Below, piece after piece: positions 61,614-64,000 of a DNA stretch of 64,000 nt (the stretch's first letter is position 1; each line of letters begins with the position of its first letter). Position numbers and translations under genes: made by a program. Source of the DNA: Nocardioidaceae bacterium (lineage in GTDB: Bacteria > Actinomycetota > Actinomycetes > Propionibacteriales > Nocardioidaceae). The notes below the pieces were generated by a model, which saw only the letters and a list, made by a program, of their open reading frames with translations, did no database searches and was not told the DNA's origin. Location of the stretch: positions 1-64,000 of the forward strand of contig JAGIBL010000006.1 in the NCBI GenBank assembly GCA_017744365.1, in the 5' to 3' direction.

Positions 61614-62327
61614 TCACTCCATTCCCAGGTGCTTGGCGCGGAAGGCCGGGTCGCGGACCAGGTCCTGCGGGCGCGCGACCCGTTCCAGCAGGCCACCGCG
61701 CAGCGCGTAGACGTGGTCGGCGAGCCGGACCGCCCGCGCGACGTTCTGCTCGACGAGCAGGATGGTCCGGCCCTCGTCGCGCAGGGTGGCGAGGCTGGCG
61801 AACAGGCCGTCCAGGACGACCGGGGCCAGCCCCAGCGAGGGCTCGTCGAGGACCAGCAGGTCGGGGGCGGCGACGAGCGCCCGGCCGATCGCCAGCTGCT
61901 GCCTCTCGCCCCCGGACAGCACCGAGGCGCGCTCGGTGAACCGCTCGGCGAGCACCGGGAACATCCGCAGCGACCGCTCGACCTGCGCGGCCACCTCCAC
62001 CTCGGCGGTGAGGGCGCAGCCGGCCAGCGCCAGGTTCTCCGCGATCGAGAGCGACCCGAAGATCCCCCGCGACTCGGGCACGAACGCGATGCCCGCGCGC
62101 GCCCGGCGCTCCGGAGCCCAGCCGGTGACGTCGGTGCCGCGCCAGCGGATCGAGCCGCTCCGGGTGCGGACCAGGCCCTGGACGGCCGAGAGGATGCTGG
62201 TCTTGCCGGCGCCGTTCGGCCCGACGATCGCGACCACGTCGCCGGGGTCCACGCTCAGGGTGACGCCCCGGACCGCGTCCACCGGCCCGTAGGAGACGTG
62301 CAGGTCGGTGATCTCCAGCAGGCTCAC
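61614..62327 (-). CDS. ABC transporter ATP-binding protein (LivF-like), second operon
   Basis: 237 residues. Walker A GPNGAGKT at residues 36-43, signature LSGGERQQLAIGRALVAAPD, Walker B LLVLDEPSLGLAPVVL and LLVEQNVARAVRLADHVYAL. The start overlaps the LivG stop (ATGA). Standard LivF. Confidence 0.93.
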   Translation of the reverse strand: MSLLEITDLHVSYGPVDAVRGVTLSVDPGDVVAIVGPNGAGKTSILSAVQGLVRTRSGSIRWRGTDVTGWAPERRARAGIAFVPESRGIFGSLSIAENLALAGCALTAEVEVAAQVERSLRMFPVLAERFTERASVLSGGERQQLAIGRALVAAPDLLVLDEPSLGLAPVVLDGLFASLATLRDEGRTILLVEQNVARAVRLADHVYALRGGLLERVARPQDLVRDPAFRAKHLGME

Positions 62328-63052
62328 GCGATCGCCTCCTCACCCAGGTACGCCGAGACCACCTCCGGGTCGGTCCGGATCTCGTCCGGGGTGCCGACCC
62401 GGAGGGTGACGCCGTGGTCGAGGACGTGCACCCGGTGGCAGAGCCCGAGGATCATCCGGACGTCGTGCTCGATCACCACGACGCCGCAGCCGAGCTCGGC
62501 ATGGATCCGGCGCACCGTCTCGGCCATGGCGGCGCTCTCGTCGTCGTTGAGGCCCGCCGCCGGCTCGTCGAGCAGGAGCACCCGCGGCCTGGCGCACAGG
62601 GCGCGCGCCAGGCCGACCCGCCGCTGGACGCCGTACGGCAGGTCCTTGGCGAGCACGTCGGCGCTGCGGTGCAGGTCGAGCGTCGCCAGCGCCTGCCGGG
62701 CCCGCTCCCGCGCCGTCGTACGACGACCACCGCAGCCGATCACCGCCACCTCGCAGTTCTCCTGCACGGTCATGTCCGCGAACAGCCGCACGTCCTGGAA
62801 CGTCCGGCTGATCCCGGCCCGGGCCCGGCGTGGCGGGTCCCAGCCGGTGATCCGGCGGCCGTCGAGCTCGACCTCCCCGGTGCTGGGCCGCTGGAAGCCG
62901 GACAGCACGTTGAGCAGGGTGGTCTTGCCGGCTCCGTTCGGCCCGATCAGCCCGAGGATCTCGCCGTCGCCGAGCTCGAGCGCGACGTCGTCGAGGGCAC
63001 GCAGTCCGCCGAAGCGCACGCTGACCTGCCGGGTCCGGAGCAGCGGAGCCAT
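62324..63052 (-). CDS. ABC transporter ATP-binding protein (LivG-like), second operon
   Basis: 242 residues. Walker A GPNGAGKTT at residues 37-45, LLNVLSGFQRPSTGEVELDG, GISRTFQDVRLFADMTVQEN, and VVIEHDVRMILGLCHRVHVL. The signature is again atypical (LPYGVQRRVGLARALCARPR), as is common in LivG. The ATG at 63052 lies five bases after the stop of the binding-protein gene. Confidence 0.93.
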   Translation of the reverse strand: MAPLLRTRQVSVRFGGLRALDDVALELGDGEILGLIGPNGAGKTTLLNVLSGFQRPSTGEVELDGRRITGWDPPRRARAGISRTFQDVRLFADMTVQENCEVAVIGCGGRRTTARERARQALATLDLHRSADVLAKDLPYGVQRRVGLARALCARPRVLLLDEPAAGLNDDESAAMAETVRRIHAELGCGVVVIEHDVRMILGLCHRVHVLDHGVTLRVGTPDEIRTDPEVVSAYLGEEAIA

Positions 63053-63057
63053 CCCGG

Positions 63058-64000
63058 TCAGCCGACCTTGCTCTCGGCGGCCCGGACGTAGGTGGCCACC
63101 GGGGTGAACTTGCCCGCGTCGAGGCTCATGATCACCGAGGGGCGGTCGGCCACGATGTGGTGCTCGGCGCTGTAGCCGGTCGGGCCGAGGATCGTCTCGA
63201 AGGAGCCCAGGCCGTCGATCGCCTTGGCCAGGGCGGCGCCGTCGGTGGTCTTCGCCTGCTCGATCGCCTTCGCGATCACCTGGACGGTCGCGTAGCCGGT
63301 CAGGGCGTACGAGGTGACCGCGGGCTCGCCGAACTTCGCCTGGTAGCGGGAGAAGAAGGTGTTCACGTCGGCGCGCGGGTCGTTGCCGTACAGGGAGCCG
63401 AAGGCGTCGTAGTAGAAGTCCTTGAGGTTCGGCACCGCCTCGAGCCAGTAGCTGCCGTCCATCGCCAGGTGCGAGGTCACCGGGATGTCCACGCCGGCGG
63501 CCCGGAGCTCGCGCAGCGCGGCACCGGCGCCGGGGTTGTAGCTGCACAGCTCGAGCACGTCGGCGCCGGAGTCGCGCAGCTTCGCCACCTGCACCGAGAA
63601 CGAGGTGTCCTGCTGCTGGATGGTGTCCTGGCCGACGACCTTCGCATCCGGCAGGGCGCCGAAGCTCTTCTCGAAGGAGGCGCAGGTGTTCTTGGTCTGG
63701 GAGATGCTCGGGTCCAGCCAGAGGTAGGCCTTGCGGTAGCCCTGGTCGTAGGCGAACTGGGCCACGTTCCTCGCGGCGGCGCCGGCCTCGGTCCCCATCG
63801 AGTACGCCAGCGGGCCCAGGGTCGGGACGTCGAACTGCGACGAGCCGGCGCACGGGGTGAAGGCGACCACGTTCTTGCTCGTCGCCGCGATCGCGGCCGG
63901 GCTGCCCAGGTCGAAGTCGCAGGTGACGACCATGACTTTCGCGGACTTCCCGAGCAGGTCGAGCGCCACGGTGGTGCCGAGCGCGCGGTCGGACTTGGTG
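63058..64000 (-). CDS. Branched-chain amino acid-type ABC substrate-binding protein, C-terminal part, truncated by window edge
   Basis: The frame is open on the minus strand from 64000 to the stop at 63058, about 314 residues without a start. It matches a LivK-like type I binding protein: KVMVVTCDFDLGSPAAIAAT, FTPCAGSSQFDVPTLGPLAY, RKAYLWLDPSISQTKNTCAS and the C-terminal VIAKAIEQAKTTDGAALAKA. The domain resembles the binding protein at 41772, with the same Gly-Ser loop and PxxY patterns. The signal peptide and first lobe lie outside the window, so ligand cannot be guessed. Confidence 0.88.
   Translation of the reverse strand, partial: TKSDRALGTTVALDLLGKSAKVMVVTCDFDLGSPAAIAATSKNVVAFTPCAGSSQFDVPTLGPLAYSMGTEAGAAARNVAQFAYDQGYRKAYLWLDPSISQTKNTCASFEKSFGALPDAKVVGQDTIQQQDTSFSVQVAKLRDSGADVLELCSYNPGAGAALRELRAAGVDIPVTSHLAMDGSYWLEAVPNLKDFYYDAFGSLYGNDPRADVNTFFSRYQAKFGEPAVTSYALTGYATVQVIAKAIEQAKTTDGAALAKAIDGLGSFETILGPTGYSAEHHIVADRPSVIMSLDAGKFTPVATYVRAAESKVG

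Overview
The window is very GC-rich, densely coded DNA, almost certainly from an actinobacterium of the Nocardioides type. The reasons are strong G/C bias at third codon positions, frequent GTG starts, many 4-bp ATGA/GTGA overlaps inside operons, a DUF222-type HNH-nuclease gene at the left edge, a DUF6221 gene, and several starts that look leaderless. The genus is an inference; no rRNA gene or other marker is present. I see no tRNA, rRNA, CRISPR array, insertion sequence or prophage, and no gene-free stretch above about 220 bases.

Layout. 1-513: end-truncated DUF222 gene. 599-3705: a YeiH-type exporter divergent from a LysR regulator and a flavoprotein monooxygenase. 3638-13552: a catabolic cluster around a GntR/UTRA regulator, with an NMT1/SsuABC-like importer, a flavin reductase, a luciferase-like monooxygenase, two paralogous double-VOC proteins, an EamA exporter and an MFS carrier. 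Copies of a TGTC(T/A)GACA motif lie in its control regions. 13666-16901: an SMR efflux gene and TetR regulator sharing a double operator, then an ABC exporter whose ribosome-binding site lies in a perfect hairpin. 16926-19712: an exported beta-propeller/phosphoesterase. 19658-23244: an IclR regulator divergent from the hydratase, acetaldehyde dehydrogenase and aldolase of the aromatic meta-cleavage lower pathway. 23251-30827: a five-gene operon that fits 5-aminovalerate/glutarate breakdown (aminotransferase, semialdehyde dehydrogenase, CoA-transferase, glutaryl-CoA dehydrogenase, 3-hydroxyacyl-CoA dehydrogenase), divergent from a PucR regulator. 30842-33025: small stress or membrane genes of unclear role.

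33049-38007: an allantoin/ureide operon (malate synthase, CitE-like DUF6986 protein, allantoinase, ureidoglycine aminohydrolase). 38115-49945: the most interesting block. It holds a FadR-type regulator, an amidohydrolase without its usual metal-binding histidines, a TIM-barrel isomerase, three paralogous single-domain cupins, a complete Liv-type ABC importer, an aldehyde dehydrogenase and a ring-opening amidohydrolase of the barbiturase/cyanuric acid hydrolase family. Two promoters in the block carry the same operator-like element. I infer a dedicated uptake and degradation system for a cyclic ureide or imide that does not match a pathway I know.

50119-52412: an HTH-TPR regulator converging on a 41-codon gene for a secreted peptide, then a DUF6221 gene; the arrangement resembles a peptide-sensing (RRNPP-like) pair. 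52417-56097: a 1226-residue exported protein with no recognised family. 56191-59516: an HTH-AAA (STAND) regulator and a STAS anti-anti-sigma factor. 59733-64000: a second Liv-type ABC operon running off the right edge.
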